Positions 1 to 10,201 of a stretch of 64,000 nucleotides of DNA are shown here, one piece after another. The number at the start of each line of letters is the position of its first letter. Position 1 is the first letter of the stretch. A program made the translations under genes and the position numbers. The DNA lies in NCBI RefSeq assembly GCF_000150955.2, contig NC_011679.1:806001-870000 (forward strand), written 5' to 3'. The stretch comes from Phaeodactylum tricornutum CCAP 1055/1 (taxonomy: Eukaryota; Bacillariophyta; Bacillariophyceae; Surirellales; Neidiaceae). Under the pieces are notes generated by a model. That model was given only the letters and a program-made list of their open reading frames with translations. It searched no databases and had not been told where the DNA came from.

Positions 1-1917
1 CCTCAATTCCGCTCTAGTCCGCAGATCAAACAGAACCTTGATTAGCAACGTGACCAGTGATTCGTCACTCGGCGGAATGCTTTCTCCGATCGCTGATGCG
101 TGCAGCGCAATGATTGTAACTGTAACTTCTTGTGTCCATGGATTTTGTATTGCTCTTGAGAGCATTGCTGTATCACTTTTTTCACACTGGGGGAAGACTG
201 GACACAGCCATTTCACCAAAACGCTGTAAAATTGGGCTCGACATGTGTCCTCATTCCGGCAGAAATAATCGGATCGCTCACAGCACCACAAAGTTTGCGA
301 TACGAGTCGTGTAGTTCGCAGTATTACATCGTGGAGGGACCTTGATGCTTCACCAAGAAAGGCGCTAAAACACAAAGGCCAGGAAAAGAATAGAAGCTGT
401 CGGCAAACACGCACCGACATGAGTAAATGATCCTTCGCAAACTCTTTTGTCAATCCGTTTTCTAAAATGTCATGGTACACCAAAATTTGGCCAAATGCAA
501 GAGAGACGTTACACAGGGATGGAGCCGATGCACTTTCACCCGAGCGAAATAAAGAACTCTCGACTGTAGAAATCTGTAGACTCCGGCCAGCATTGCTGCT
601 ACAGTTATTTTGTCTCTCCTTTCCCACTTGGGTCCAAAGCAAAGACTCCAGTCCACGCCGTGCCTTTTCTGTGAGAGGTACCAAATGCTCCGGATAAGGT
701 AGATCTATACCCATCTGTGTCTGCAAAAATGGCTCCAGTCCTCTCAGCGTTACCAGTACGTCAAACATGTTCCTAATAACTGCCGATTGCCAATCATCCT
801 GGGGGTCGATCAGTGGCAAATGTTCCAGCAGCGTCAAGACACGTCCTGTCAGAAAGGAGAAGATTCGCAGCTGCAGCTGAAATTGCGGCTGAGATGGGAT
901 CTCATTATGGAACACAGCCGCTTGAATGGCTTCTAACAATGGTCGCAAGCCCTCTTCCAAATAGCTGTGCAATGCGTATAACGCAGGGCATAGCAACCCA
1001 GCCGGTAACCACGAGTGACAAATTGGATCACTGGAGGACGACTTTACCGCCGTGACAAGGTCGCATAGACCTTTCCATAATGGTGAAATCATGGGCGGAC
1101 TAGAGCGGGCGTAGTGGTCAAGCCTTGTTACGGAGCCGAAAACAAATGCTCCCACCTGAAAGGCGTTCCAGTGCTGAGTCGTGTCTGAATCGTAACAGTC
1201 TGCCCAGGAAGCATTCTCGATATGAATTTTGGTATCCGCCCTGACCATCAAACTCTGAGTTACATCGAGCAAGGCTTTGAGCTCTTCCAAAATCCATTTC
1301 TGTACTTGTGCACGATCGAAAGGAAGAAAGTTTGGATCCGGGTTGACGCCGACCTTCAGCAATTCAAACAAGAATTGCAAAAACCGCGTCACCGTGGCAA
1401 ATCGTGAGATAAACCAAATAGAAGGCTTCATAAGACTTGTTTTTCCATGCGTGTTGTTGGTCGAGTTCTCGTGGTACAGCGCATCGTCTTTGATACTGTG
1501 CAGATAGGAGTTGAGAATGGCCACATGAGAATCATGTAAGTCGTGCGCCGTGATAAAATTAGTAGTTTGTGTGAGAGATTCGCTGCCATTTTCACTACTG
1601 CCCGATCCCGAGAGAAGCGACTGGATCAAGCTTTGTACAGGTGCACAAGGTAGAATTTTGGAACGCAAACAATCACGGACTGTGCGTTTTCCTGCTTGTT
1701 CAAAATCTCGTTCCAAACGCTTTAACAATGCCGTTGTAACGGGATGTATCATTGCTTGTGTGGCGCCATTCACTTCGTCCTGGCAGAATGAATTGTCATG
1801 ATTTCGTTGCGCGTCTAAATTATCTTTTGAATGCTCTTCGGCTTTCTGCTGCAGCTGATTGCAGTTGACGGCGGATAGCGCGGGCTGTTTCTCAATACCT
1901 TCCTCCGCAACCACCAT
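1..1917 (-). CDS. Unidentified large helical protein, 3' end outside window
   Basis: A reading frame of 639 codons starts at ATG 1917 and stays open to the left edge, so the C-terminus lies outside the window. A stop lies in frame just upstream of the ATG, so this is the first possible start unless there is a 5' exon. The protein is rich in Leu, Ser and short amphipathic helices. It has no signal peptide and no obvious catalytic motif, and resembles a HEAT/ARM-like scaffold. A stretch around residues 265-280 (SSPPMISPLWKGLC) faintly recalls the FIRRM/FLIP (C1orf112) family, but this is a weak impression. It is divergent from the TLDc gene across a 540-base shared promoter. That it codes is well supported; its function is unknown. 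Confidence 0.75.
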   Translation of the reverse strand, partial: MVVAEEGIEKQPALSAVNCNQLQQKAEEHSKDNLDAQRNHDNSFCQDEVNGATQAMIHPVTTALLKRLERDFEQAGKRTVRDCLRSKILPCAPVQSLIQSLLSGSGSSENGSESLTQTTNFITAHDLHDSHVAILNSYLHSIKDDALYHENSTNNTHGKTSLMKPSIWFISRFATVTRFLQFLFELLKVGVNPDPNFLPFDRAQVQKWILEELKALLDVTQSLMVRADTKIHIENASWADCYDSDTTQHWNAFQVGAFVFGSVTRLDHYARSSPPMISPLWKGLCDLVTAVKSSSSDPICHSWLPAGLLCPALYALHSYLEEGLRPLLEAIQAAVFHNEIPSQPQFQLQLRIFSFLTGRVLTLLEHLPLIDPQDDWQSAVIRNMFDVLVTLRGLEPFLQTQMGIDLPYPEHLVPLTEKARRGLESLLWTQVGKERQNNCSSNAGRSLQISTVESSLFRSGESASAPSLCNVSLAFGQILVYHDILENGLTKEFAKDHLLMSVRVCRQLLFFSWPLCFSAFLGEASRSLHDVILRTTRLVSQTLWCCERSDYFCRNEDTCRAQFYSVLVKWLCPVFPQCEKSDTAMLSRAIQNPWTQEVTVTIIALHASAIGESIPPSDESLVTLLIKVLFDLRTRAELR

Positions 1918-2456
1918 GATGATATCGATGCCGTCCTCGAAATTCCAAGGGGCCGTACCGTTTTCGGTCCTCCCAGATCAGGTCTTTGTGTGATGTAGGT
2001 ACTCTAGACCGGGACTTCAGTGGTTCAAGGCCTTGTCCGTCGTTTCCTTGGATGTTCAGTTTTGCGTGTTGTCATTGTCCCATATCGACACAAACCCTTA
2101 AGGGAACGAATCCTGTGTAGGGTTTTAATTCGAAATTTAAATTCGGAAACTATTGGTTGCAAGTTCAAGTAGTGTCAGGCAAAAGGTGGTATTCCTGTCG
2201 ATCATTCTGTTGATTCCTCCCGTCGATGCCTAATTTTATTGCCTACGCTTTGCCGTCGCGATGCAGATGCGTTTCTCCGATTCGTTTTTACTTACAGTGA
2301 GATATTCTCTTTTTCAGCGACTAACAAGGCACAGTTGCCAAGAATCACTCAACATTTCTGGTGAATTTTGGGAATAAAAGCAGATTGAAACGAAAGCTGA
2401 GTGAGTCTGGTCGTTGTAGAACCATTTTTAATCCTTGAGTGATTGGCGTCGTCGGC
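1918..2456. promoter_or_regulatory. Divergent intergenic region between two genes
   Basis: This 540-base stretch lies between two outward-facing genes. It holds a palindromic CCCTTAAGGG near 2095 and one variant of the recurring nonamer (TTACAGTGA, 2292-2300) about 160 bases before the TLDc start. No gene is seen in it. Confidence 0.5.
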
Positions 2457-4142
2457 ATGATCCAAAGCTCGGCCACCTCCACACGCAGTGTCAATGAGAT
2501 GCTGCTAGATCATTTCCCTGTCAGCGAAACCGAGTTGGAAGGCATTTGTTTGGTGTTTTCTCTGTCGCAGCTCCAATCACTGCTTTTGGGCGGTACTGAG
2601 GCTCAACTCATAAACGGCAGCAACATCGCAAAGGATCTACGGTTGTCGGATCTGCGTCGCGCAGTTCCGTCTGGGCCTGTTACCGATGCCAATCTTGGCG
2701 CGACGACCGACGAAATGTTGACCAAGCTGGAATATGTTGAGCAGCATCTTTTACCAGAATTGATTGAAATCTTTTGCCATACGTTGCGTTCTGTTTTCGT
2801 GTTGGATCTAGTATCAGAAGCAGACGGTTGCGACGAGCCGCTCTCTCTGATGGAAACAGCTAGATTGTTAGAAACCTTTGTCTCGCTATGCGGTCGACGA
2901 TCCTCACACTTTCTTATGAAAACCCTGTTTGATGCTGTTCTGGACCAGGACGGGAGCGCAATCCAAGGCCAAGGCAACCATGTCGCCAGTGTCGAAGCCT
3001 TAGCAAGTCTGTTGCATCGCTTTGCCGTCGCCTACGAATTTCTTGCCTCGACGAAAGATGCCGAAACGGTCGACCGTATTACACCATACAGTACAGAAAC
3101 GCCACTAGCCTGGATTGATTCCCTGTCCTCCAGCATCAGTAACAACAAGATTTCCAATGCAGAGTGGCGCGATTGGGTGAACAAGACTTGTCCCAATTTT
3201 TCGCTTTTTGTCGCGTCCGTATGGCATATAGCGCTCATTCCTACGCATCTTTTTGAAGCGAGCCGGCAACCGTCATTTCGGTCCGTGACGCTCGATTCTC
3301 CCTCTTCTATACTGCTGCAGCACACTCGTCTTGATCGAGTCACGCTAGCGGCCATGACTTTGGATGGGCCATGGAAACGCCTTTACTCGAGTGCCTTGAA
3401 GGATGGACTAAGTTTTTTAACCCTTCAGCAAGCCTTGTGGAATTATGTGGGACCTACAGTACTACTGATTCAATCTACTGGGGGTGCCCGGTTCGGCTAC
3501 TTTACTCAAGTACCTTGGAAGAGCTCCACGAAATGGTTCGGAGCGAGTCCCGACGGGCCTTCTAAGGACGCCTTTTTGTTCGCTCTTGAACCAAGCTGGC
3601 AGCTTTACAGTCGCATAGGAGACTCGTACTGGCAGTATCTGCATGTTCCTTCTCGCTCCCGGCAAGGAATACTTTCTGGATTGGCTGTGGGTGGGGTTGC
3701 GGAAGATTCCCCACGATTGCACATTACCGCAACGCTGGAAGGATGCCGAGCGTGTACAACGGATACGACGTTTGAGTCGGGACCATTACTCGGTGCTGGT
3801 CAGGACTTTACCTTTGATATAGAAGCAATGGAGGTGTGGGCTGTTCAGTTGCAGCACTCAACGGACTTTCCTGCCTGCCAAGCAGAGGGAGAAATGCGTG
3901 CCTCGATTCGGGAAGAGACACGCTTGCGTTTTGCGCAAGTGGACAAATCCCAGTTTGTCGAAGATTTTTCGTCTGGTGCGTTCATGAATCATGTGTACCA
4001 GCATCGAGCACAAACGCGAGGACGGGCCGACTTTGTGGCTGCGGATACTGGCGAGCTGGGGTACTATGTCGAAGATAAAGCACCAAGTGTGCCGTCAATT
4101 TGTGACGACGACTATGAACTCGACTTCCAAAATTCCCATTGA
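2457..4142 (+). CDS. TLDc-domain protein
   Basis: The single-exon protein has 561 residues. An in-frame GTG lies six codons earlier, but ATG 2457 is the first true start. Residues about 330-480 form a TLDc domain: an LYSSALKDGLSF lead-in, then the core LLIQSTGGARFGYF, a FLFALEPSWQLY strand and a closing acidic GPLLGAGQDFTFDIEAMEVW segment. The N-terminal 320 residues are helical and could be an EF-hand-derived or regulatory region, as in TLDC1/MEAK7 and yeast Rtc5. Family knowledge: TLDc proteins bind V-ATPase or protect against oxidative stress. Which role applies here is inference. The domain call is strong; assignment to the MEAK7/Rtc5 branch is moderate. Confidence 0.85.
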   Translation: MIQSSATSTRSVNEMLLDHFPVSETELEGICLVFSLSQLQSLLLGGTEAQLINGSNIAKDLRLSDLRRAVPSGPVTDANLGATTDEMLTKLEYVEQHLLPELIEIFCHTLRSVFVLDLVSEADGCDEPLSLMETARLLETFVSLCGRRSSHFLMKTLFDAVLDQDGSAIQGQGNHVASVEALASLLHRFAVAYEFLASTKDAETVDRITPYSTETPLAWIDSLSSSISNNKISNAEWRDWVNKTCPNFSLFVASVWHIALIPTHLFEASRQPSFRSVTLDSPSSILLQHTRLDRVTLAAMTLDGPWKRLYSSALKDGLSFLTLQQALWNYVGPTVLLIQSTGGARFGYFTQVPWKSSTKWFGASPDGPSKDAFLFALEPSWQLYSRIGDSYWQYLHVPSRSRQGILSGLAVGGVAEDSPRLHITATLEGCRACTTDTTFESGPLLGAGQDFTFDIEAMEVWAVQLQHSTDFPACQAEGEMRASIREETRLRFAQVDKSQFVEDFSSGAFMNHVYQHRAQTRGRADFVAADTGELGYYVEDKAPSVPSICDDDYELDFQNSH

Positions 4143-4287
4143 ATGAAGTAACAGTAAACTGCGTAACGTTAACGCTCAATGCTACGAAAAGCGATCCCAT
4201 GTTAATGCATAAAGACTGCGAGAAATCAAGGTTCATGAACTTATCAGAAAGGACCGCTACGTATTTGTTTCTAGACTTTCCTTTGGG

Positions 4288-6404
4288 CTATGCATCAGAA
4301 ATTGGCAGGTTTCCTACACTTTTGTCGATATCTCTCCAACTAATCGGAAACTGAGAAAAGAAGAGAAAATGAATAAGTCGAGGTCCTCTCTAGGACCAAA
4401 GACAACCGGCCTTTTTAGTACTTACCTCGCGATTGAAAAAAGCGCCATGCAAAGGAGCATATTCGTGCATTACATATTTGTTTGCTAGAGTTGCGTAGTA
4501 AAATGTTGTCGGGAGAGTCCCTTTTTCGAAACCCGCCAGGTTGTCCTTGACCGAGTGATAGCCTCTTATTCGGGCAATAAAGCCAGTGAACCTGAGAACG
4601 GAGAAAATACATTAGTATGGACCCTCAACCTAAAAGTTTTTGCGGAGTCGGCGACGGACTTACGTGGAGTGCCAACATCCAAAAAACTTTTGACCCCGTG
4701 ATGCAACGAGCTGATCAATCTGTAAAGATGCAATATAAATCACGGTTAAAAAATATTCTCTTCACTTCTCGGAGCAACCATTTGACATACCATGCCATAG
4801 TAGTTCGTATTCACATTCGCCAATTCATTTTTAAAATCATCCATGAACTTAACATCGTAGAATTGTTTCAAGGGATCGAAAAACGCCTTGTCGCGTTCAT
4901 CTGTAGCAATGTATATTACGGCACCCTCCGTCAGCTCGTCTCTTGTGTTGCTGAGAATGTCTTCAGCCGAGATTCGCGTGCGCTTGAACTGAAAGTCGCC
5001 ACGTCTTACATGAAAGGTATCGAAGTCCCCGCGGGGGTTGTTTACAGGATCTTTTTGCCGGGCGTACTCTCTCAGTGCGTGCACGATGCGAGCCGCAGGA
5101 CATTGAATAGCGTCGATATATCTCATATGATCGCGCATGAAGCGCTTCATCCACAAGTCTTCCCGCCAATCTTCAAAGAACAAAAACGCGTAGAAGTGGA
5201 CCAGCATGCGTACCCTGAGTCTATGGTTGCACATGAAATGAACGACAGGTTCCTTTTGCATGGTTTCGTCATATACACAAAGCTCTTTTCGCCGGGCAAG
5301 GTTTTCTCGCATGCGCTCGATTGGTGTCGCGTCTACTGGGGTTGGATTTTCCAGTACGTGCTCTTGTAAAGGCCCGCCATCCTTTTGAATCTGCTCGAGC
5401 ATCGACTTTAATACCTCGACATCTTTGTGGTTGCCCGACGCGGGAAATGCCGCCATGCATTTTTCTGGTGCCCAAAAGGGTGTATGTGTGACATTGTGGA
5501 GCCATTCTTTCAGCGGCTTGACATCTTGCCCATCCCAATCCGTACGGTTTTCCGGTGGAAAGGAAATCTGTCCGGTATGCTTGTCACGCAAATTACCCGT
5601 CATAGCTTCGGCTTGTAAAAATTCCTGCATTGTGATCATTTCCAAACCAGCGTTTTCGGTCGCAAGCTCGTGCATGGGAAAGAAGTCGGCGAAACCAAAG
5701 TCAGTTTTTTGTCGACCGCGATCCTTGGCGAGCAAGTACATACGCTGCTCGGGAGGAAGAACCACGGTTCGACCCATCGCAATTCCCAAACCCAAAACTG
5801 TCTCCATGGCCATACGAATGTTGTTCCAACCGCCACCGTCTGGTTCGAAAGTCATGTACCGGCGGGGTTGTCCACTTTTACTGCGAAACGGACTCGTGTA
5901 CTGCGAATCGCTGGAAATATCTTGCCAGTACACCATTTCACGAGCGAATTCGTCCAATGGACCGCCGTGGTCGGCACAAGACAGCCCCGCAAGAGTGGAT
6001 CGGTCGCTTTCTTCAGCCCCGGAATAGTCTCTTTCGATGGGCTCTCCTTCGTCTGCTTCATGCATTCGATCATACTGCGCCACGCTTACTTGATGGACGG
6101 TACCTTTTTCGTCTCTGTCGGAAGTGAAGGGGTTGGGATTCGATGGCTTCATTTCCATAAAGTCTTTCAAAACATTGTTGACAGATTGGTCGGCCTTGCT
6201 CTGCAGGAGCGCATCGCTACTGCGATGGACCTGGTAAATATTAAACAACGAAATGAGTAGGACCGAAGTACCTAGCAAGGATGTCAAAATCTGTGTGTAC
6301 GTCCACGAACTGGAATGTTTGGGGCCTTCCCTTCCACCACTACTACCCCCTGACGCTTTGACGGATGAACTCCCAGAGACAGAAATACCGACTGCTCGAG
6401 CCAT
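4288..6404 (-). CDS. GDP-fucose protein O-fucosyltransferase-like, type II membrane protein
   Basis: Four exons read on the minus strand: 6404-4791, 4719-4664, 4591-4426 and 4350-4288. All junctions are GT/AG and keep frame, giving about 632 residues. ATG 6404 is preferred, because the longer frame to 6473 begins with GTG. A cytoplasmic Ser/Gly-rich tail is followed by one membrane anchor near residues 40-60 and a luminal domain. The luminal domain has FEPDGGGWNNIRMAMET (nucleotide-sugar fold), HVRRGDF (GDP-fucose-binding Arg) and, in exons 2-3, DQLVASRGQKFFGCWHST with FTGFIARIRGYH. These features fit the O-FucT superfamily. It probably acts in ER or Golgi on glycoproteins; acceptor and exact linkage are unknown. 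The last 95 residues exist only after splicing and complete the conserved fold, which supports the model. Confidence 0.85.
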
Positions 6405-7134
6405 TGCAAATGGAGGCGTGTCTTGTTGCGAATATCTTGTTCGACAGAATATCAGCACCGTTGGAGAGTACACCGTCGTTCTGCTTGAACTGTTATCCAG
6501 ATCGTCACCAAAACTTGCTGCGACAACTACAAACCCACTCTCTCAAACAAGGGGAGAATCGGTATCTTGTTGTTGATCAACATAAGAGCTTACCCATAAA
6601 AAAAATGCTTTTCGTCGTCTAAGCAGGCAGACGGATTTCGGAGCAAGAAACCAAATCGACCGATCTCGGCTGAGGATTGGCGCATTCCGTGTTGCGACAA
6701 AGCTGCAATGTCGGGCAAACCGCGATAAAGGTCGCTGTTAATTGCTTCGGAGGTAGAAAGGCAGGAAAATGCACAGCTCCAAACCCCGGAAATTAGGCAA
6801 TACTGCGAAAAAACTAGGTAGTTACGGAAAAAACTTGAATTCGTATTTCGCGCCCGAAGGCAAGAATCCTCTCGAACAGCCGCGACTCCATTTGAGAAAG
6901 CAGTCCCCGGGCACTCTGAATCAATCTGATAAGATTCACGTATAAAAAATCGGTAAGTATTTTCCCTCGACCTAACAACATTTAATGTCATTTGTATTCA
7001 AAAAAGATGTGACTGCGTATTATTTATTTAAATCGGGATTCAGAATATCACCACACACGGTACTCATTTAGCCATCCCTTAGAATTTGCTTTTTCTGCGT
7101 ATATCAATTTCTTTTTCCGATACTAAGCCCACAC
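6405..7134. other. Intergenic, divergent promoters
   Basis: The stretch lies between the O-fucosyltransferase-like gene and the next gene, which are transcribed away from each other. A 133-codon frame on the minus strand (6590-6991) has no recognisable domain and is judged chance. No repeat was seen. Confidence 0.4.
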
Positions 7135-7320
7135 ATGGTTGCAGCTCCCACACTTATTGCACTACAAAGAGGGCTTATTCTACCACCAACCACAGATCTG
7201 TTTGAGACTGTTTGCTATTCTGAAGTGAAGCTCGTCGAAGAAGGTTCTCAAAACCCGTCATTGTGGCTAACTGTAACACATAAACGAAATTTGAGCCATT
7301 CTTTCCATTCGCTTTCCACC

Positions 7321-8442
7321 ATGGTCCCTTCCTTACTCCCGACGTCCGCACCTTTGTGGAAACGCTGGAATCGCCGGCGCAAACCCAGTACAAGAAAAGC
7401 TGATGATACATCGCCACTACTTCATCCGGGAATGCCACCGAACGTATCCTGGTGGAATTCGCCGCTTCTCGACGAAAATTCCTTCATACCGGTGTTTCCA
7501 GAGAGTCTCCAAGAAGCTGAGAGTCTGGAAGCACAATGGGACCGCCTTGATCGTCTAGATGGAATCGCGGGGAAACGATTTCAGAATAAAAATGGAAAAA
7601 ACAAACAAGCATCGTGTCGACCACCACTCACTCGAGCTCCGCAAATTCACGGGCTCGACTCCAAGAGTTATGAAACGACCGAAACCGAGGACGACTCACA
7701 ATCGGAACGTAGCGTTGAAACACCTCTAGTACCTACAGCGATTCGCTGGGCCGATCATCACAACTTGCCTCTGGCCAAAACACACGTTCTGAATCTGCAC
7801 GGTGGCCAACATCGTTTGGTTATATTGCTCATTCATCCGATCGCGCGGAAGTTTGAGTTCTTACACGTTGAATACGACGTCTCCCAGAGACTTACCGTAG
7901 GTGGGATTCTGCAGCAGATTCCTCATTTAGCTTCCAGCAAATGGTTTCGGCCGTTGCACTTCACCGCACTTTACCACTCCCGGACGGGTTCGGCTACAAA
8001 TGACGGCGAGAAAAGTACGAGCCATCATAGATCTTCATGTACTGAACTTATTCATATTGTGACGTGCCAAGACTATGACTTTGCTTGGAATGAGATATTA
8101 ATTGCGGTCGCGGATACCTTCGAAGCCTCCGTGGTAACGGAGCAAGCCTCTCAGCTACTTCTCAACGCCCCGTTGCGTAAAGCTGTACGGAAGGCCAAGT
8201 ACACTGGGCGAGCATTGCAACAGCTAAAACCGGATAGCAAATCAACCAACCTGTCGCGACAGCTTGATGCAATCGAAAAGCTAGCGTTATCGTGGGATCA
8301 TATACCCGACTTTGATGCACTGAAGTCGGTTCTGCACAACGCGTTTGATTTGTTCTGTAATCCTGCCAAATATCAGGTGCTGGATGTTTTTGATGATCTG
8401 TCTATTTTATCTGTTTCTATTGATGATCACGAATTCCGATGA
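7321..8442 (+). CDS. Unidentified protein, diatom-type
   Basis: The frame runs from ATG 7135, but the start chosen is ATG 7321. It sits in a strong CCACCATGG context, and a copy of the recurring upstream motif (TAACTGTAA, 7268-7276) lies just before it. The product is then 373 residues, or 435 from 7135. The first third is basic and low complexity. Residues about 145-210 form an alternating hydrophobic domain (LVILLIHPIARKFEFLHVEY, then VGGILQQIP) that resembles a ubiquitin-like or other beta-rich fold only loosely. The C-terminal 130 residues are helical. There is no signal peptide or membrane segment. I do not recognise the family. The length and codon pattern support a real gene. Confidence 0.7.
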   Translation: MVPSLLPTSAPLWKRWNRRRKPSTRKADDTSPLLHPGMPPNVSWWNSPLLDENSFIPVFPESLQEAESLEAQWDRLDRLDGIAGKRFQNKNGKNKQASCRPPLTRAPQIHGLDSKSYETTETEDDSQSERSVETPLVPTAIRWADHHNLPLAKTHVLNLHGGQHRLVILLIHPIARKFEFLHVEYDVSQRLTVGGILQQIPHLASSKWFRPLHFTALYHSRTGSATNDGEKSTSHHRSSCTELIHIVTCQDYDFAWNEILIAVADTFEASVVTEQASQLLLNAPLRKAVRKAKYTGRALQQLKPDSKSTNLSRQLDAIEKLALSWDHIPDFDALKSVLHNAFDLFCNPAKYQVLDVFDDLSILSVSIDDHEFR

Positions 8443-9178
8443 CGGAGCAAGGTCCGAACAATCATTACCAAAGCATAGACTCCTACACTATAGGCTGTGA
8501 TGGATCCATTTATGATTAGCTTTTTGAAAACATCTGCTCAACCAGGAGCCGGTAGACCAACTCAGTTAATGTTGTTTACAAACATCAAGAGTGTCTTGCT
8601 TACAATCAGACTGAGAACTCCACAATCCAAGAAATATATGAGGTGTTCGGCCTATGACGCAAATGTCATGGCAACTGTTTTCTCTTGCATAAAAGACTGC
8701 TCATCAAGGACTCTTCGAGGCGTTGTTTTACAGCCAATACCGTGTCCCATTCATCAGCTACTCAACCTTTCAGGCTGTGTCGAGTAAACCTTACCATGGT
8801 TGTATTTAAAAGCGGATGTTCCACGATTTCAATGAAATTGAAATACGCCCAATTTGAAATTGAGGGGTTGCATTCTGATAGTGACGGACACATCTTTCAA
8901 GATATAACTAGACGCATACCTAATACCTCACTAACAAAGAATCTTGATATTCAACCCAAGCAAAAATGTAAAGGCTAGAATGTATTGACTTTAAATGTGA
9001 TCTCATTTCTCCTCACAGTCAATTTTTTAGGTTCCAGGTGAGAAATTGTTACGGCCATCAATACGGCCGCACTGGAGTACGGATCGATGTGCTATTCCAG
9101 TCACTTCGAGCCAAAAACATTAACAGGAAACAGAGACAGCGTTCGTGCACATTCAACATTTCAACATAACTATTTGTG
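8443..9178. other. Convergent intergenic region
   Basis: The 3' ends of two genes face each other here. Short frames (for example 8497-8787) have no recognisable content. A TCACAGTCA motif is at 9013-9021, downstream of both genes, which makes it one of the few copies not near a start. Confidence 0.4.
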
Positions 9179-9748
9179 TTAGTCTTGGAGTAAAGCATCA
9201 GGAATTTCTTCCTGGGTTAGACCACGCTTTTCGCGCTCTTCGTTAGTCCATACCTGCGGAACTTTCCGTAGACCATCGAGATTGTATTGGTGCTTTTCAA
9301 CTAGCTGCTTTGTTAGCTTGGCGTAAGTCGCCTCTGCCATGACGGGTTTCCGTGACATAATCCAGCAATAATTGCGGGAAGGGTATCCAATAACAGCATG
9401 CGCATACTCCTCATCAACTTCGAGAATAAGGTATGGTGCTTTAATCGGCCAGAAAGGGGATACCTTCCACTGGCTAGAGTCAGCCTTGTTTTCTCCTTCA
9501 ATATAACCCTTTTGAGGGAGGCTCTTCGTTTTGGATGAAATTGGTTCCTTTGTGTTGAACTGAAAATCAATGTCGATATCGAACGATTCGCCCTTTTTCA
9601 AAGAATACTTTTCTACAGCGTTAGAGGATGTCTTTTCAAAAATTGTTGGCTTCACTGCGATGACAAACCAAGTTCCCATGAACTTGGCTGTTTCGCAGCT
9701 GGCAGCTGTTTGCAAGGCTGGAAGTGAGGAAGACGATGAATTTCCCAT
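9179..9748 (-). CDS. Lipocalin (Blc / temperature-induced lipocalin type)
   Basis: The 189-residue protein has the normal length for the Blc/TIL lipocalins. Residues 23-30 carry the lipocalin GxW motif (KFMGTWFVIA), with an eight-strand barrel after it. The second conserved block is AVIGYPSRNYCWIMSRKP near residues 125-142, and the C-terminal helix reads YNLDGLRKVPQVW. These proteins bind lipids or hydrophobic ligands at membranes and are linked to stress and photoprotection in plants and algae. There is no signal peptide. The start MGNSSSS is a textbook N-myristoylation site (Gly2, Ser6), so membrane tethering on the cytosolic face is inferred. ATG 9748 is unambiguous. Confidence 0.88.
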   Translation of the reverse strand: MGNSSSSSLPALQTAASCETAKFMGTWFVIAVKPTIFEKTSSNAVEKYSLKKGESFDIDIDFQFNTKEPISSKTKSLPQKGYIEGENKADSSQWKVSPFWPIKAPYLILEVDEEYAHAVIGYPSRNYCWIMSRKPVMAEATYAKLTKQLVEKHQYNLDGLRKVPQVWTNEEREKRGLTQEEIPDALLQD

Positions 9749-10201
9749 GTTTACTTTTTGTTGGTGATGATATGGTTCTGCTTCTTCCGTCGCGAATTTT
9801 AATATCTCATCTGCATCGAGTCAGTCCGATTGAATCTAGATTTCTTTTAGCAGTACATCGAACTCGATAAGCTTCTAGTGTCTATTCTACTTCTGTTCTC
9901 AACTGAGGACCAGTCCTCAGGTGAGGCCACTTTTCAGACCTATGGTAATAAACAAAGAAATCATTATTAAAGAAAGTTACCGCTACCGTTGTCTTCAGCA
10001 TGCTCTAAAACGTCTTGGGGTAAAGTAGCAAGCTTTAATATCAAAAAGTGACAGAGAAATGACCGTCAACGGAAAGTTCATCGTTTTTTTTTCAAATTTT
10101 TTTGGCGGGTAAAATGGCTTGTCTGGACGTCAATGAAATGGCCATTACATCCCTGATACTTGGTTTATGTCATATAAATTAGGCTTGGTGCATTGTCAGA
10201 C

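Noticed and set aside
2439-2456. Upstream GTG start for the TLDc protein
   Set aside because: Nuclear genes of diatoms start at ATG; the first in-frame ATG is 2457. Similar non-ATG starts were dropped for the genes at 4288, 22359, 38729, 42121 and 56107.
4617-6260. Plus-strand frames of 200-250 codons opposite the O-fucosyltransferase-like gene
   Set aside because: They are antisense shadows of a gene with strong motifs and a coherent four-exon structure.
6590-6991. Minus-strand frame of 133 codons
   Set aside because: No domain, signal or neighbour support; it lies in a divergent promoter region.
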